From Chromobotia macracanthus (taxonomy: Eukaryota > Chordata > Actinopteri > Cypriniformes > Botiidae): a DNA stretch of 64,000 nucleotides. Location of the stretch: positions 7,649,001 through 7,713,000 of the forward strand of contig JAZGTH010000015.1 of assembly GCA_036877525.1 (NCBI GenBank), read 5' to 3'. Numbering within the stretch: the first letter of the stretch is position 1; every line of letters begins with the position of its first letter. Below are positions 12,964 through 27,612 of the stretch, one piece after another. Position numbers and translations under genes: made by a program. Below the pieces are notes generated by a model, which worked only from the letters and a program-made list of their open reading frames with translations, had not been told where the DNA came from and searched no databases.

Positions 12964-15900
12964 GTAAAGGCATCTGGGGCTGCTTGTATTGTTTGTTTCC
13001 ATTCGACGTTAAAGTTCTTACAAGTGGACTGCATCTGATTTGCTAACAGAGATGGAGTAATCACAGTTTCCAAGATGTTTTCCACAATACCAAACCAGCT
13101 AAAACTCCATTTTATGCTGACAAAAACGCATGTTAATTCATTCGGTCAGGAGAGATGCAAACGCTAAATGTATTTGCTAAATGTATTTGACGCAAAGGTG
13201 TATAACATTGTGAAGGAAAGTGTGATTCACGCTGTGCTTGTGACCTCTACACAGATTGTTGAAACGTACTGCATGGTTTTATAAGTGGGACTCCCAGGTA
13301 AACACAAAATACAGAGTTTAGGCCAAGAAAGTTAAAGATTAACCCCGACTCCAAACAAAATTAGGATCTAGTTAAAACGGAATGCTAGTATTTAGCAGAC
13401 TCCACTCTGTATGTGCATATATGTTTTTGAACTTAATATATGGCTGATGTATGTGACCTAGCCAGACTCAAGGTCAGCAATAAACACATATCAAATATAG
13501 CCACACACACGCACACTACTCTACATCCATTCAGTTTCATGCACACATCCTTTCAACCAATCACGATGAAGCAGTTATTTTGTATGGCTATGTTCTTGCT
13601 CGGTTATTTAGGGATATCGGCACCATAAAAACTGCTGGTTATCAAAATAAACAGCACATCACTCAGTATGTTACATGCTAAATAAACACAAACACATTTT
13701 ATCTGAGTTTAAAGTGGTTGTGCACAGAAATCCCGTGTTTGATTTGGGTTTGTAGTGTTTTAGCACAATTGCCTGCTTGTTTGTAATGGATAATTCAGTG
13801 TTTGTGTTTAGAGTCGCTGGAGTTTGACTTATACAAGGATTTTGAGTCTCTTTCCACTGAGTTAATATTGTTGCACAACACTGACTGAGGAAACTTGTTC
13901 TCAGCAGCTCTAACAGTAGAACACTGTTATATTACAGCCAATGGCCAGATTCATTGGTCAGGCTTATGGAATATTATAAAATGGATGGTTTCGGCCCTCG
14001 ATGCTGATTGGTTGTGGTTTATTCAGGATAAAGCACAGCTGTGACTTCTTCACTGAACTACTGCAGTATTTACAGTCAAGGACTGTATTTTAAGTTTTAA
14101 GTTTACATGTCAAGGACTGTATGAAAAGATGTCTAATGAAAAGATGGTATTTAATAATTTTTCATTTAACAAACAGTTGTATCCTTATTGAGTTTAATAA
14201 ACGTGTTTCCACATTTTCAGGTGGTGTTATATTGTGAATATAGTCACGGCTGAGGTGGTTACACAATTTCAGAATGTTCTTATACGCTACGTTTAAATGT
14301 TCTTCTGGGCTCCCCGTGCTGCTGTGTGAGGCATCAATGTTTCAGTTTAGCTTCAAGTCAGAATATTTGTGGTGGCTTAATTTTCTCTTTTATTTAGTAA
14401 TGATCACAATATAATTTCAGATAATATTGAACATAGCATGTAATATTTGCGTTTGGTTTTTCTTTGGAATCTTTATAGTGTTCAAATGAGCCATTGTACT
14501 GCTGTTTTCAACTGTCTGATGGCTACAATACTTTCTTCCTTCAGCAAAACTTTACGCTCTTAATTAAACGTGTTTTTGACATAGACATTAATAAATGTTT
14601 TTCTCTCTCTCTTTTTGTCTTTCTCTCTTGCTGTCTCTCTCTCTCTGCAGCGTGAGCTGTCTGGTGCTCAGTGTTCTAATCTAGCCATGAGTATAATTGG
14701 AGCAGAGGATGAAGACTTTGAGAATGATGAGCAACCAGTAAGTGATGCGCTCCCCTAAAAACACACACACATATATGTATGAATTATGTACAGATGTGCA
14801 GTGTACATATATGTGAGGGAATGTATTGTGTAGGAGAATGATCCTGTAGCTCAGCTGGTGGAGCGTTGTATTAACAGTGCAACATGGGTTCAAGGGTTAG
14901 AATCCAACAGAACACGCATATGGATAGAATATATAGCTTTAATGCAATGGAAGTTGCTTTGGATGAAAACGTCTACCAAATGCGTTAATGTGAAAGTGTC
15001 AAAAAGAAGTGGAGTATGTTAAATATAAATACAAGCAAGTTAGATATTGCTATGATTATTTTGCACATTGGATAGACCTTTTCTTTTAATTAGATCACTT
15101 TTACCTTCTCAGATGGTGGATGACCACTGCAGTCACTTTAACAGTATTGAACTGTTGAAGTCCCGACCCACCCACCTGCTGGTCTTCATTCATCATGTCA
15201 TGCTTCAGTTTGACTGTGCTCCTGTGGTAAGAACTGACCGGATGTGTTTCTGTTTACATGCAAGTGTGCATGCTTGCGTTTACCCAAGTGTGTGAGATCT
15301 GTGAGTTTCTTCTATTGCCTCCTGTTCAGCTATGAACTTGTATCTGTTTTGTATGCGTTTAGGGGGTGTTAGGGGGGTTGTCATGTATCTTTGCTTACCT
15401 GTATTCGGATAAAGCCCTTTTTATATGCTAAAGCATGAGTATCTCTCCTTTTATTTGGCATGCAGCCAATGTGATATACCCCAGGTACTGTCTCCTAAAA
15501 CCAAGTTCTTTATCTTTTGCTGGTTTGTGCTTCTGTGTAGATGACCTTAATTGATTTAGACGTTCAGTGTAACCTCTGGCCCCATGCTGTATTAAAGGGA
15601 TAGTTCACCAAAAAACACAATTCTGTCGTTTTTTCACTCTTATGTCATTTTCCTGTGAAACACAAAAGGAATTTATAAAAAGGTCCAGGCTGCTCTGTTT
15701 TGTACAACAACAAAGCTTTGACTTCAGAGATCCTAGAATATAGCAGAAGTTATATAGACTATTCTAATGCTCTTTTGTTTGTTCTTCCAAAATCTACAAC
15801 TTGATGATGATAGAATTTGAAGGTGGACTGTTCCTTTAATATTTTCTTGTGTTTGTTTTCACATCCAACAGAACTTGTGTTGTGTTGCGTTCATTTGTTT

Positions 15901-18900
15901 TAAACTGGTTTGTTTGTTTGTCATCCCTCTTTTCTCATTGGTCAACATTTGTTCCCAAAATTCCGCTCTGAATTTTCACACACTCAGCTCCCTTTCCATC
16001 CAGTCAATCAAACCCACATGTAGGCTAAGGTAGCACGTATCACTATCCCAACAGCCCTGTTAAAGTTTTCTAATTCCGTCTTTCTTTTCCTCTGTCTCAG
16101 CTGTGCTACCTTCACGCTGACGTCTTCAGAAACTTCAATACCAAAGACACCAAGAAACACTTTGGGGAATTCTACAACAGTTTCCTGGATAAAGGAGCGG
16201 TATGTGAGCGAGAACCATTCTGGACACTTGGCTGTCAAATTAATTTTTCACTGTACAAGTCTTGCTCTTTGTTCTGTCACACCTCTCAGTTCTTCCCCCT
16301 GTTAAGGTGTATTTTGTTGTTAAACACCTAAAGGAATGTTCTGGAGATTTTTATAGCTGTATTTTTTTCATTTAGTGGGTGATCTGCTGTCCATCAATCA
16401 TAACATCATCAAATCTTAAAAGTGGTAGTGGGTCTTTTCGTTGTGCTTAGGGAAGAAAGTCTTTTTAATGCTTTTAAATGTATAAATGGTTCTTGTGGAC
16501 CACTATTTTAATATAAATAATTTATATTTTAACATTTTATTATCTTAACATAATCTAATATGATAAACAGAGGTGGATAGTATGTTACCTATGGGGATGT
16601 TTAGAAAGTTACCTCTTTCTCTTAATTTCTCAGGTTATTTCTCACCTGTTTACCACCCATCCATCTCTATTCTTTAGACACCATTTCCTGTACCAAATGT
16701 TTGTCTTTTTGTTTTTCCTCAGTCTTGCTTCCTGTCTGTCCCCTTTTCTTGTATATGACATTTTTGTCTGTGTTCTTTATTCTTTTTAGACTTAGTCTCT
16801 TTCTGTCTCGTAGCGAAGTGTTTGTCTGACCCTGACTTCCTGTTTGGGTCATGGGAATGACCTCACTGATGAATGACTGCTTTTTTCATTTTTTTAGTGT
16901 TGAGTCTTTCCCTTTTTCTCTGTGCACATATTTTCTGAGTTGGTATTTTGGCTGTAGACAGGTAAAGTGAGCTTGAAACTGGAGGGAGTGTAGTATGGTA
17001 GCTCTGCCTTTTTGTGTTGTTGTGACCTCTGCTGGAGGTATACTGTATTACATAGTGTAAATATATTCTCTTTTAAATGAATAGTTTCCCAAAAAAGGTC
17101 ATTACTTTTATGGAGTTTTTAGTCCTTTTGGAGCTTTTGAGTTTGACATATATGGTCACTATAAAAACTGTATGGAAAAGAGCTGCGTAAAGATTCTTCA
17201 GAATGTAGAACAAAAAACAGAATGATATATGATTACAAAATATTTGTTTTTCGGTAAGGTTGGGCTTAAAAAAACACTCTTTTCTTTTCCAGATTCTCAG
17301 AGTAACAGTGCCAAACAGCATAGCCTTTGAACTGGGTAAGTCATTCACCATCACCTTCTCTGATCACTGGGTTTAGATCACGTTAATTAACTTCCTCTCT
17401 TGCACAAGATTCAGTGTGACAAATCTCTGCATGTGATATTGACATTGTATTATTGTAGTATTGTCATTTAATCCAGCTGCACTCTGCCGTCTCTCACTGT
17501 CTCTCTCACTGTGCTTCTTCAGATCGCACACGTCCAGACATGATCAGTGAAGAACTACAGAAGCGTTGCATTTATGAGGTTCAGCTCTTGCAGGCTTCAG
17601 AGGTGCTGCGACAGCTGGAGGACTTCAGGTGAGAGCCAGTGACCAACCAGAGGAGCAGAAGTTACCATTAACTTCCTGCTTTAAGACCCCTGAAACCAAT
17701 TGTTTACATTTTGATTTACATTTACACATTTGGCAGACACTTTTATCCAAAGTGTCTTACAGACTGATAAAATAGATTGTAGTTTGAATGCAGTGCGTGT
17801 TCATTGAGAATCAAACCCACAACCTTTGCACTGTTAACGCAATGCTCTACCAGCTACAGGAACACGAATTGTGAAGACCCTTTTAATCTGTATTCCTTGT
17901 CTCATTTTGTTACTAATGTAATACACTGAAACAGTGTTGTAATAGAAATACGTGCCTATTCATATAAGACAAGTGCTCTTCCTGTCCTTTCTTCATTAGA
18001 CAGAAGAGGATGATGGGAATGACTCCTAACGAGCGTGAGTTGAATGATGTGGAGTCTCATCGCCCCACTGACCGCATCCCCATGGAGATGAAGGAGAAGG
18101 CTGTAGCTGAATCATTGCTGGAAAGGATGGTTGAGGCCAAGTAAGCAGTGTCTCTCATACTATTCTATTATTTGCAGCTCTGTTCTATTATTCTATTACT
18201 GCTGCTCATTTTTTTTTGCTATTGGGATTTCAACATACTTATTAAACTTCAACATGTATCTTGTGAAACAAATTCCATATACTTACAAAAAAGTGAACTG
18301 TCCTACAATTTCTCAAGTTGTTAACTCATGTTGTACTTTAATGGTGTTGTCTGTACAAGTACCACCAATACCAAGACATGAGCACAGCATCAAAACACAG
18401 ATACTAGTATTGGGATGACTGTTTTCACTATGAGTGAATTACATACAATTATTCTCAACAGAAGGGCAACGCTTTACCTTTGAAGCCCTACACACTGTCC
18501 AGCCTGTAATTGAACCCTAAACCCACTATGACCATCTGCTGTGTGTTTCCTTGCTGAGAAAAACACAGTGGGGCAGAAGACAGTTTGATCCCAACACTTT
18601 GCAGTCTGAAATTACTTAGACAGAACACAGCTATTGTCAAATCTGCATTCATGGCAGATCAGAACCCCTCAGCTTCTGTCGATATTCACTCACTGGCTGC
18701 TAAGTGATAGCTATTGAATGTGTCATACTGCACAGTATCTTCTTGCTGCTGTGCTGTTTGACCCTGTGCAGTGAATTCTATAACAGTCCTATCAGAATTC
18801 ATTCCACTCACTGTTGTGCTTCACATGCAGTTAGATTAACTCTGAGAAGTAGCTGATGTATCCATTGAAGTTTCGTTCTTGGTTCCTAAAAGGTTCTTTG

Positions 18901-21900
18901 TGATGGTTAGGGTCTTTATGCTTTTGAACTTAATGCGGTTTGGGTACTTTCATACAAGATGAACTGTTAAAGGGAGAGTCACCCAAAAAATATATTTTAC
19001 ATCATTTAGTCACTCTGCATATTTAAAATTTGTATGTATATGATTTGACTTTCATAGAACGCAAAAGGAGATATATAATAGAATTAATAAGCTGCTTTCC
19101 TGGAAAAACAAACAGTGGCACCTATTGACTTTCAATGTATGGACACAAAACCACTGACATTTCTTAAAATATGTTATTTTGTGTTCCACAATAGCAAAAA
19201 AAAGTCATATAGGTTTGGAATGTCATGGGGGTGAGTAAGTGGAAAAAGATTCCTTTTGAGGCGAACTATCCCTTTAACTGTCCCTTTAAGCAAAGCAGCT
19301 TGGATGCCCTAAGTGGCAGGGGGGCACTGAGTGCAGTAGATTCACATTAAAGGGTAAACGTGGGTTTCTAAGCATGTATATTATACAGCCCACGGGAAGT
19401 GAGGACCCCTGTGCAGGAAGTGAGACAGGAGGAGACCGCTGAGCCTTCTGTCTGAACTGAACACACACTGACAGTCTCGATTCAGCTTGTTATTTCTGCA
19501 CAGTGAGACACTGCAGGGAAACTGACTCTTTTTCCTGGCTGTATAGTAAAGGGGACCATGCATGTCTGCTACCTGAATACTAATCTAATGTAATGGTCAG
19601 ACATAACCATATTCTAAAATGGTTTATGAGTCCATTTAATTTTTTCCTTCAAATTAAAAAGTCATTTATTATAAAAGCTGAAACTATGAACAACCAGTCA
19701 GTAATGACACTGAATTAAGTTTTAAGTGCTTCATTTCGAGTCGAGCTGTTTAATAAATCAGGTTCTGTAATTGCTCTGATGAATTTAGTGAGGGATTTAA
19801 ACCAATAACTCTTGACTATTTGAATCTTTAGTGTGATTTGTTAAAAGAACCAGCTTACAACGAGTTATTGGTTCATGAATCATTCTGCTCCAATTTCTTT
19901 TGTGTACAGTCATTAAAGACAGAAGGGTGTGTTGAAATTATTTTGAGCTGACTATTTATCTCCATCACATTCGACTCAGTTACAACCCAGGCTCACAAAA
20001 ATATAAGTTCTGTAGCATGTGGTGCTGGTATGACTGCCCTGCCCTGGTGCAATACAGCAGCCTGAGAGAACTGGTGTAGCCTTCATTGCTTTTGAAAATA
20101 CATACGTCACGTCTGCCTTGCTAATTTCAAAGAAAGAGAGAGGGAAACAGAGGAAGTGGTGAAGAGAGGATGCTGTCTGAAGTGCCACGGTGGCAGGAAG
20201 TCTCCGCTCTCTGGCTCTCTGCCAAAGAGAAAATGGAAAGGGGGATGAGGCAGGGGTCAGAGAGGGGAAAAAAGAGCATAATATGTTGTTCATACAGACA
20301 AACCATACCGGTCACAAGCAATAGCACTGGCCACAGTCGAATTGTCATTGGTAAAGTGATGTTATAAAGAGATACAGAGGCAAAAGAGTTGATTGTAAAC
20401 CATGTTGTCTCACTGATTTAGTGTCTGTTTCGACATGATTAGACATCTAATGTTTCCTCAGAGACTTGACACAGCATAGTCTTCACTTTATGTGTGCTAT
20501 TCATTCATTGTTCATGTGCACTCAGACAATCATCCTCTGTTTTCCTAGACAGTATCCTTTTACTCTAACACGTGTTTGCTCTCATTCATTCTCCTCCCTC
20601 TGTTTAACCACGGTGACCTCACTTGCAGCTTCTCTCATTGGCTGCAGTCAAAACGTGATAGGCGGATCGAGGTTTTTGATTGGCCAGGTGCTGGGGATTC
20701 CTTCTCACACTCCTCCTTTTGTATTTTCATAGAAAAACATAGGGATCAGATTTCCATGTTCTTGCATGCTTGTTGCATCAGACAAAAACACAGTTAAATA
20801 CCAAGTTCTGCTGCCGGAATGCTTTGTTTGCTTTTTAGACATCGCTGTAGAACAGCCTCAGTGCCTTAGGAGAGTGCTATCATAGTTTTTGCAGTTTAAG
20901 AAGGTAGTAGAAATCTAATCCTGCAGGAGATTGTTTCAGTAAAAATTATCTTTGCATTTTTTGCTTGGTGTCACTCAAGACTGCATTCTATTTGATGCAG
21001 CACAACATTTTTTAGATTTTTTTTGTTTTTTTGTTTGCAAGTGACAGAATATGTTCATTAGTTCGAATTTTGAACAAAACAATACACAAGTGATTTCAAA
21101 TCAGGAAAAGCTAGAACACTTTAGATTCCATCGTCCTAAAACAGAATTAAAAATTGGTCGAGAACGAGAGAGAAAAAATGTTACTTAACTTTAAACGGTG
21201 AGTTCTTAAATCGAGCATTGGGTTGCATCTTTTCTTTGATATTTCTGTAATTATTGTTTTATTTCTTTTTTTGCAGTCCCTCAATTGTTGCTGACAAGGA
21301 CAAAAGGTAAGTTGTGTTTTACTTTAAACAAGTGATTTGCATGTCTTTTCTCAATGGGTAATCTTGCAATAATAATGTAGTTTTGTCATGTCTTTTGTTA
21401 AGATATAGTAGAAAAGTCACTTTCTTCTTATTTCAAGTTGAAATAATTTGTAGTGGGGATTTTCATGTAAATATAAGTAACTAGTCAAAGTTTGATTTTA
21501 TTCATAAAAAGAAAATGGATGCATTGATTATAAAAGCTTAAGTGTAAGTCTAAGCTTAGGTTGGATGGTGTTCTTGAGAAGGGCTTGTTGGGTGGACACT
21601 TGCAGCTGTTGCAGCATTTTGTCATGCACAGCTGTGCCACTTAGTCTATGTGTGTATGTACCGGCTCCGCCTCCAGTCTTCAGAACCTCCCCCCCTCGCT
21701 CTTCTCTGTCTCTTCAGCTTTTTTATTGTACTTGGGAAACTTCAAATTGTACTTGAACCCTCCAACCATCCACACCCCCCTGAGGAACATTAAGTTTCAT
21801 AGATTTATGATTTAGCATGCATAGAGTGAATTGATGCTGGCCAACATACTAGGCAACATTTTGATCCTTTAACCTTCTCTATGATCATTTCTGTCTTTTT

Positions 21901-24900
21901 TGGATCAGTAACTCCATCTTTGGAGCGGTGGCCTTCTATATGAAGCACCTGGGAGTCAAGACTAGAGCACTTGACAACAAGAAGACTAAATCTGGGTGGC
22001 GGCCTTCTGTACCTTCTGTGTTAAGGGTTAGCTGACATACTGTAATTATAATGCATAAGGAACTCTATCATATCATAACTGTGCAGAATAAGATGATTTT
22101 TGATAGTTGTCAGCACACTGTATATATAAAAACACAGATTTGTTTCTAATAGTGTTTTTCTGTTTGTGTTCAGCAACCATGGGGAAGTGGAAAACCTAGC
22201 AAACAAGTCAAAACTACCGTGATGAACTGTACGTATTCACTAAAAACCCTTCATCCCCTCTTCTCAGACCACACCCTATGCTTACATCACACATTCACTG
22301 ACCAATCATGCAGTGTTATTTCACTGTGCATATTAATTTACGATCAACCTTTCACACTAATTACATATAACATACAATGGCATCTGCATAAACCATTAAA
22401 CCCAGTTCAGCCTGTTCAGTAGTTTAATAAAATTAAAAGCATTCTATAAGAATTTAAATGCCTGCAAGAATTTCTGCTGAAAAAAATGGAGAACTTAAAG
22501 GAACATGTTTGTGTTGCTATGTTTTCCTCTTGCAGATGATGGTAAGCAATCTAGATTGGACTTTGAAGGTATTATGGTCTATTATGGTCTTAGTCTGTGT
22601 AGAACCTCTCCTCTTGGTAGATGGTACATTCCCTTACTAATAAGATCTAGTTGCATGTTTGCATGTTCCACTTCAAACACAGGGGTTTGTTTGTGTTTTT
22701 TTTTTTTGTTTTCCTAGTCATCAGTCATGGTATTCCAGTAGACAGTTTGTGTTTAAAAAACATTTATAGCTCTTTCATGCTTGCTTACAAATCTTTACAT
22801 GATGTTATATTTTAATTGTTAATTAATTCCTAAATCGTTTTCATAGAACGCTTCATAGCATGGGGCCTTAGTCTGGTTCTATCTGTGATTGTGGTGTTTG
22901 TCTGTGTTTGATCCCCTCAAGATCTACAGAGTTGTTGGACCCTAAAACTCTTTCCCCCAGTGAATAACTAACTCTGTTGGATGAAACTCCTGATTTCCCC
23001 CTTCATTCTCTTTCATCTACTCCTCCATCTGTTACATCATCTTGTTAAAACCACACACCGATCATCTGTCCATCTTTCATAATCGTTACTCTAAGGTGCT
23101 CTCGGGCCCTTAAAGTGCCTAATTGATGTGTTGATCTCTTTATTTGTTCTCTCTTGCTCTTTCGGTCTAGTGAAGCAACCCAAAACTAGCACCCCACTTC
23201 AACGAGGGCTTGGAAATGAAGGCAGTACCAATGCAGTCCGAAAGCCCGGGCCGGTAGGGTCAGGCAGCATCCATGGCTCAGAGAGCAGCGAAGGGTCCAC
23301 CATAACTGTCAGCGTGACTCCCAGCCCTGAGTGCCAAAATGACATTGGTAAGGATCATAAGAACTGTGCAGAACATTTTTTACAGGTTTCCCAGATGTCC
23401 ATTGCTCTATAATGTATTTGAAAGTATTGTATTTGTTGTTGAAAGTATATGTATTTGTTTGTGTACGTTATTTAGTGACCATGACAGCTGTAATTGATCA
23501 AATTTTGTACCTTCTACTTGGTATTTTTGGCTTGTAAACAGTCAGTTTAGGTGTTTAGATTGTAGTGCTGTGCTTCACTACAATCTAAATCTGTGTGGTC
23601 ACAGCATTGCCAGATTATAGTAGTCTGCCCCATCCTCCACAGCTGAGCACCCAGAGTTGCCCCATGCAAACTGAGATTAGCTCTGATTTGGTGGGAATGA
23701 TAGTGTGTTTACTATATAACTCCATTAGTAGACATTGTATGCAAATAAACGACTTTGTACATGGCTGCGATTAATTCCTAATAGTAATCAGTTTCCTTCA
23801 ATGATGTATGAATGGTCAGAGGATTTGTGTAATTCTTTTTGTAGGTGTCAGTCGCTTAGACCCCAAACCAATGCCAGAGGGGGGAGATGTGTCTCCTGTC
23901 AGCCCTGGTGTAGGTCTTATCATCAGTGAACCTCCCTCGGTTGTTGACACCCCCCTAGAGGACAATCAGGACAGCACCAGGTAACAGTTAGAAAGGAAGG
24001 AAGAAAACAGTATTAAAAAGAACATTTAGTTCTCTGTTCCAAAACTTAGTGAGCCGCCTACAGAGACAGCATTTAAAAGCGTAGGCATTCAATGCAAAAA
24101 TGTTGGGATAACCCTAAACTGTAGGAAAGCATGCATCCTAATTATGCTACTTTCTAAAAGGCAATCCAACGATGCATTGTGATAGAATGCTGCCTTAGAA
24201 GACTTCTACTACATTTTGGAACAGTTTACATTCTGAACATAAATAAGAGACACCTGAAAGCTAATGAAAAACAAATACAAAACCAATACAGGGTAGTTAC
24301 AGTCTTTTATGTTGCAACTAAGGGAGCGTGGTAAAACTCTTTTGCTGCTTGACTCAGGGGAAGGTGGTAAGCCCCTTTGAGCGCTGTGTCCCTCCTGTGT
24401 GCTGCTGCTCCTGCTGCTGCCCGCAATATTCGCTACCCTTCCTGTGGACAACAAAGGCCTATTCCAAGACACCCCCTTACTGCACATACATGCCTACTTC
24501 CCTTTCCAGTCCCAAACCTTTCCACTTTTATTCATTTTTGGTGCATTTTTCTGCCTTCTTTTCTTTATCATATCTATATATCTGTTTGTCCTTGTCCCAC
24601 ATTATGTTCTGCAATGCAAGTCATGTTGTTAGCTTTTGGTTTTTTGTGGTTTATGCAATGTCATGCCAAGACCTAAAGCTATTCAAATGAGCAGGTATAA
24701 ATGTTGTTGACTATTTAGAAGGTTATGTTCCTGTGTCTGCCTCTGTTTGATTCTGTAGTATATACTAATTAGCAGACAGTGTTTATCTGTTGGCTTTTCG
24801 CTGATTGCTTATTCCTTGTTCCAAGATCGAACCCGCAACTTTTTGAGCACTAGCACTAAGAATTTAGCCACTATGCCACACCACCCCCATAGCTTACAGG

Positions 24901-27561
24901 TAGGGTTACATGTCACAAATTAAATTCTATAATTAAATTCTATAATTCTATAAATTAAAGTCAATATTTGGAGGAAATATCAAGGGAAATAGATGCTTTG
25001 ATGCTTTTTACCCATTGTTTACAGTATGTGCATTTTGATTTTGCTCACTGTTTATGTGGAAGCATTGTTTGCCACTGTTGTCGTTCAGCTGCATCATGCT
25101 CTGTCGTGCTTTGTTGTTGTTCTTGCGATTAGGGATGTTCTAGAAGGTCCAGAGTAGTTTAGCTGGTTCATAGATTGGCTCAGTTTTGGTTGGGTGTATG
25201 TTCATGTATGGTTTGTTCTCAGTTTGCTGTAATTGTGCGTTGTCCTGTGTTTTTACAGAAGGAAGACAAGGTGGGTCTGCGTGATTATCACAGGGATTTT
25301 CTGCCAGACTCAGCCTGATACTAATTCACACATGCAACAAACATTTCACTACATTTTATAATCTAAGACATATTTAGGATAAAATTTATAAGCTTGGTCA
25401 CACTAACCCTCACATGACAAAATTTTGATTCTCAATGATAAGAATACACAGGATCAGTTTCAATTACCGAATTTTCCCACCCAAATTATGCATAGGGTTG
25501 AAGTCTGGTGAACTTCCACTAATTCACACTTTTGACCAATAACAAGTTGTTTGGTTTGGCAGTTACCTCTGTAACTCTGTACCTCTGAGTCCAATTTTAC
25601 ATGCTGCAACGAGTCCAGTTACATACAAATTTAACTATCATATTCTTGTTCAAAATATCTTTTCCAGAATATTCTACCCTTGACGTTGACTTTATAATAC
25701 TGTTTCAACACTGTGGTGTTGTTAGTAATTAACGCACATTTTTGCTAAAGCTAAAATAAACAGCTTCATTAGCAAACCAGGAACACCTGCAGGTTTTACA
25801 GTCAAGGTTTTGCCATGCAAGGGTGCCTTCATTTTAAAATAATTTTGTACCTACAAAGGTACAAAAAAAAAATAAAAAGTCTGCGTTTTATATTTTATAT
25901 TTACATACAATGTCACACAGACACACATTCTCACTGCATGGCTAAGTATGGTACTAAGTATGGTTTCTGTTTGGGTTCTTGGGTTTCTGTAAGGTAGCTG
26001 TAGGTATTGGGAACAGAAGTGCCTGCTTTTTTGTGCGCTTTGCACGAATGGAGCTTAGTTATCTTCAGTAATGTTTTATTCATCTGTAATTGTGGTGTTT
26101 AAATAATGCTGTACATTATCCTACTTCAGTAGTTCAGACATTAGAAAGAACTGCAGATGTTTGTTAATGTCTTTGAGTCCTACTGAGAGTGAATTATAGT
26201 CTCCCTGGTAAACTTGTGCTTATAACATCGTATATAGTAGCTTTAACAACATTGTCTTCACATTTCATTTTTCTTTTCTTCTTCATTGCTCATTTTCTGT
26301 CATCTCTTCATGTCTGTGGACTCTAACCTTTCCATCATCTGTCTCTTGCCACTGTTTTATCCAACCCCTACTTTAACCCATGCATTATATACCATCCCTG
26401 CTACTTTGTTACCTCCCCTTGTTCTTTTATTCCTCTCCTCTCTTCACCTTTTGTATCTCCTCTCTTTAACCCCTCTTTCCTTTCCATTTCTCTTCTTACA
26501 CCTCTCCCCTTTCCTCTGCCCTCTTTCTTCCCTTGCCTCTCTCTGTTCTCCTCTTATCTCTCCTCAACCCTTACCTTCTCCTTACCTGTCTTCCTCCTTT
26601 CTCTCCTGTCATCTTTTGTTTCCCTTTCACTAACCCTGCCCTCCCTACCCTCCCCTTACCTTTTTCCTTTCCACTCCTCTCCTTTTGTTGCTTCTCGTCT
26701 CTCTCCTGTCTTCTCTCATCCCTTGTCTCTCCTCAACCCTCCTCTCCCTACCCTCCCTTTTCTTTTTGCTTACTTTTCTCCTCTCTACTTTCTTCTCCTC
26801 TCGTCTCTCCTCAACCCTCCCTCCCCTCCCTCCCCCCTCCCTCTCTCTTGGGTGTTCAGGAACGTACGTCGCAGTGAGAGCCTTTGTGTGGAGCGCCATC
26901 ACTCTCGCCGTAGTGGCTCCACCCGGGTCAAGCAGCCTCGCTCCCGTAGCGACGTGGACCTGCAGTCAGCTTCCACCTCCCACCCCCCTCACCCTCCCCA
27001 CAGTACTCGTAAGACAACGACTAACCATCACGCACATATTGAATATTCAAAAACTCATATTCATCCCTCCATCCACAGGAGACAGCAGCACAAGAGTTAA
27101 CTGATTGAGCTCAGAGACTCAATGAGCGGTGATTGTTTCTATAGGCTGACAGGAGCCGTCATTCATCACTGTCTAACTGAAGTGTCAAGCTGACATTGCA
27201 CTGAATGACAGTTACTTCTGTTAACAATGTTGCAAATGGCCACAAACAGTATAACCTTTACAATGCTTACTACATTTGTACCTCTTTTCACTTTTGTTCC
27301 CTGCATTATTTGTCTTGTAGTGTGGAAGGTGGGTTGTTGCCTGACGGGCCCTTTGCTGGCCCTGCCTTCGTGCCCTTTTTTCAGCATGAGGAGGTGGAGC
27401 CCCGCCTCCTGGAGCTCGAACAGGATCTGCCCAACTGGAGAGAACTTGCTCCCAGTGACAGTCTGAACAAACTGAGCAAGAGGGAGACCAAAAGACAGGA
27501 AGTCATTAATGGTAAAGACAGCAAATACAGAGTAGAAAATCAGACATCAGACCTGTTCCAC

Positions 27562-27612
<51 letters not shown>

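Noticed and set aside
14841..14913. Possible tRNA gene
   Set aside because: A-box-like start but broken B box and mismatched arms; it is followed by the SINE tail seen in the other copies.
26286..26877. Overlapping Leu/Ser/Pro-rich open frames in the C/T tract, and a Glu/Arg-rich one on the minus strand
   Set aside because: Pure pyrimidine DNA contains no stop codons in most frames, so these are artefacts of composition.
27079..27100. Possible small exon after acceptor ATCCACAG at 27078 to repair the arhgef1 frame
   Set aside because: From the donor at 27008 it reads into a TGA within nine codons, and the only usable donor (27095/27096) gives the wrong phase.
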